A stretch of 57,523 nt of DNA from Mycolicibacter longobardus. GTDB taxonomy: Bacteria > Actinomycetota > Actinomycetes > Mycobacteriales > Mycobacteriaceae. The DNA lies in NCBI RefSeq assembly GCF_002102265.1, contig NZ_LQPG01000056.1, positions 1-57,523 on the forward strand. Reading direction: 5' to 3'. A program made the translations under genes and the position numbers. Below, in pieces: positions 56,391 through 57,523 of the stretch (within the stretch, counting starts at the first letter, position 1; every line of letters begins with the position of its first letter). Under the pieces are notes generated by a model. It made no database searches. It was not told where the DNA came from and was given only the letters and a program-made list of their open reading frames with translations.

Positions 56391-56965
56391 GCGAGAACTC
56401 CGCCACCGTCGTCGCCGACCCACCGATCGTCGACACCGAAGACCGTGGCCGCGAACAACTCTGGCCGCTGCCGACCGACCAGCAGAGCCTGCTGGATCTG
56501 CTGCACCTCTGCTTCGACGAGTACTGGGACGAGATCTGGTTCGGCATCATCATGCAGGGCGCCGCCTGGGAGGTGGCCGCACCAAACGCGCCGCGCAAGA
56601 TCGCGATGCTCGACGGTTACGCCACCGTCGACTTCGGCCGCTGGCACTTCCACCTGTGCATCGGCAAGCACCGGGCCAGCGGCTCGGAGCTGGGCCGGAT
56701 CCGCCGCTGCACCCGCGCCGAGCTGTATCGCCGGATCGGCAAGGACGGCACCCCGATGTCGTGGGGGGTGCGGCTCTACAACGGGCGCGACGAGCAGATG
56801 ATGACGCTGATGCTGCCGAACCCGTTCCTCACCAACGACCAGCAGATGCGCGACGAGCCCGAGTGGGGGCAGCTCGAGCTGTGGGACAAGCTGCGCGAGA
56901 AATACCTGGGTCTGGGACCGGACCCGTTGGACCGCAGCGGGAATCAGATCCGCTGCGGCGGTTAG
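56387..56965 (+). CDS. Conserved protein of unknown function in the B12-riboswitch transporter operon
   Basis: A 192-residue soluble protein overlapping the ATPase-FhuF stop by four bases (ATGA). I do not recognise a characterised family; it may match a DUF. Visible features: an N-terminal disordered lead, a helical LLDLLHLCFDEYWDEIWFGIIMQGAAWEV, then WHFHLCIGKHR and RRCTRAELYRRIGKDGTPMSWGVRLYNGRDEQMMTLMLPNPFL. The WHFHLCIGKH segment with His/Cys pairs and four Cys overall could bind a metal or a corrinoid, which is only inference. Operon position implies a role with the transporter or the reductase domain. The 97 bp after it hold nothing clear. Confidence 0.75.
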   Translation: MSENSATVVADPPIVDTEDRGREQLWPLPTDQQSLLDLLHLCFDEYWDEIWFGIIMQGAAWEVAAPNAPRKIAMLDGYATVDFGRWHFHLCIGKHRASGSELGRIRRCTRAELYRRIGKDGTPMSWGVRLYNGRDEQMMTLMLPNPFLTNDQQMRDEPEWGQLELWDKLREKYLGLGPDPLDRSGNQIRCGG

Positions 56966-57062
56966 CAAGGCTCGACGCAGGAGAGCCGAAGCTGGACCGC
57001 CGCAACAGACCCTGCGGTTAGCGCAGCTCGCAGCGGGGCGGCGCCATCAGACCACAGCGCGG

Positions 57063-57523
57063 CTACTCCCCTTCCGCCGGCCAGGTGTTCGGCATCATCG
57101 GGCTGACCGCGCCCCCGCCGAACCCGTCGTCGGCCAGCGCGGTCAGCCCGCTCGGCCGCGCGCTGGCGACCCGGTGCGTGCCGCCGACGAAGCCGTGCGG
57201 CCCGGCCCCCCGGTCGGACGCGACCATCGCAGCGGGCTCGGGCTCGAGATCCATGTATTCGTAACCCCGCCCCAGCATTCCGGCCTTCGCCTTGCGCCGG
57301 CGCCGCTGGGTCGCTTCCTGCTCCACCGCGGCGGCCTCGGGCACATCCGCGCTGTCGGGTTTCGGCGCCGCCTTCTTGCGCGCACTGGTGCCCGACGCCC
57401 GTCGGGCGCCCATGTCCAGGCCACCGACCATGTACAGGTAGCCCGGCATGGTGACCGACGGCGGACCCGCCGGTGTCGGCGGCGGCGCACCGGGCGGCGG
57501 TGCTGGCGCGGGGGCCGGGGCTT
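57063..57523 (-). CDS. PPE-family protein, C-terminal part (gene continues beyond the window)
   Basis: Minus-strand frame open to the window edge, so the 5' part is missing; the Met at 57449 is internal. The visible 153 or so residues start with a Pro/Ala-rich stretch (PAPAPAPPPGAPPP) and continue GYLYMVGGLDMGARRASG, a basic RRRRKAKAGMLGRGYEYMDLE, and the typical PPE C-terminal SDRGAGPHGFVGG...SGLTALADDGFGGGAVSPMMPNTW. PPE proteins are type VII secretion substrates of the cell envelope. Stop is TAG at 57063. No PE partner is visible in the window. Confidence 0.82.
   Translation of the reverse strand, partial: APAPAPAPPPGAPPPTPAGPPSVTMPGYLYMVGGLDMGARRASGTSARKKAAPKPDSADVPEAAAVEQEATQRRRRKAKAGMLGRGYEYMDLEPEPAAMVASDRGAGPHGFVGGTHRVASARPSGLTALADDGFGGGAVSPMMPNTWPAEGE

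Noticed and set aside
1..57523. CRISPR array, insertion sequence, prophage, rRNA or tRNA genes
   Set aside because: No regularly spaced repeats, transposase motifs (DDE, serine or tyrosine recombinase), phage structural genes, rRNA cores or tRNA cloverleaf sequences were recognised.

Overview
The window is about 57.5 kb of GC-rich actinobacterial DNA, almost certainly from a non-tuberculous mycobacterium. Gene order from 122 to about 29541 closely follows the Mycobacterium tuberculosis stretch Rv3305c-Rv3336c (amiA1, deoD, pmmB, upp, a Rv3311-like gene, add-deoA-cdd, sdhCDAB, sigJ, dacB1, sugI, nagA, a YihY/BrkB protein, trpS). PE-PPE-domain and PPE genes, a SigJ-type sigma factor and F420-type PPOX/DDN proteins also fit Mycobacterium. 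It is not the tuberculosis complex: cobF is present, cobB and cobC are fused, and a riboswitch-controlled B12-type ABC transporter sits beside cobN.

Region by region. (1) 1-12600 is nucleoside and base salvage: deoD, a PGM2-like phosphohexomutase, upp, add, deoA and cdd. Among them lie two tandem secreted PE-PPE-fold hydrolases, a Rv3311-like protein and an LGFP-repeat lipoprotein. (2) 12829-16370 is the sdhCDAB succinate dehydrogenase operon, followed by a steroid-5-alpha-reductase-like membrane protein. (3) 17334-19807 is an ECF41 (SigJ) module. It holds a carboxymuconolactone-decarboxylase-family target gene with a textbook ECF41 promoter, a PPOX protein, sigJ and a HabA-like membrane protein. 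(4) 19871-25950 holds a gluconolactonase-like protein, a DD-carboxypeptidase, a sugar transporter with GlcNAc-6-P deacetylase, a small GNAT and an AhpD-like protein. (5) 26009-27613 is a MarR operon with a visible operator and a leaderless leader ORF. It is followed by YihY/trpS, then a TetR/crotonase pair with a perfect palindromic operator.

(6) 30957-52005 is a nearly complete aerobic cobalamin pathway in four transcription units: cobG-cobH-cobIJ-cobM; a dienelactone hydrolase with cobL; riboswitch-chlID-cobO-cobBC-cobD-GNAT; and riboswitch-cobN-cobF-cobQ-cobK. Non-cob genes between the last two units include a divergent uracil-DNA-glycosylase-like protein. (7) 52185-56965 is a third cobalamin riboswitch, back to back with the cobN riboswitch. 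It drives a BtuF-like lipoprotein, a BtuC-like permease, an ATPase fused to a FhuF-type [2Fe-2S] domain, and a conserved protein of unknown function. (8) The window ends inside a PPE gene on the minus strand.

Taken together, the right half is a B12 locus in which synthesis (cobalt chelation and late steps) and uptake are both set by cobalamin through riboswitches. The most novel candidate is the B12-controlled transporter whose ATPase carries a FhuF-like iron-sulfur domain, together with its unknown partner gene. No rRNA, tRNA, CRISPR array, insertion sequence or prophage was recognised. The only gene-free stretch longer than 300 bp (52006-52381) is filled by the two divergent riboswitches.
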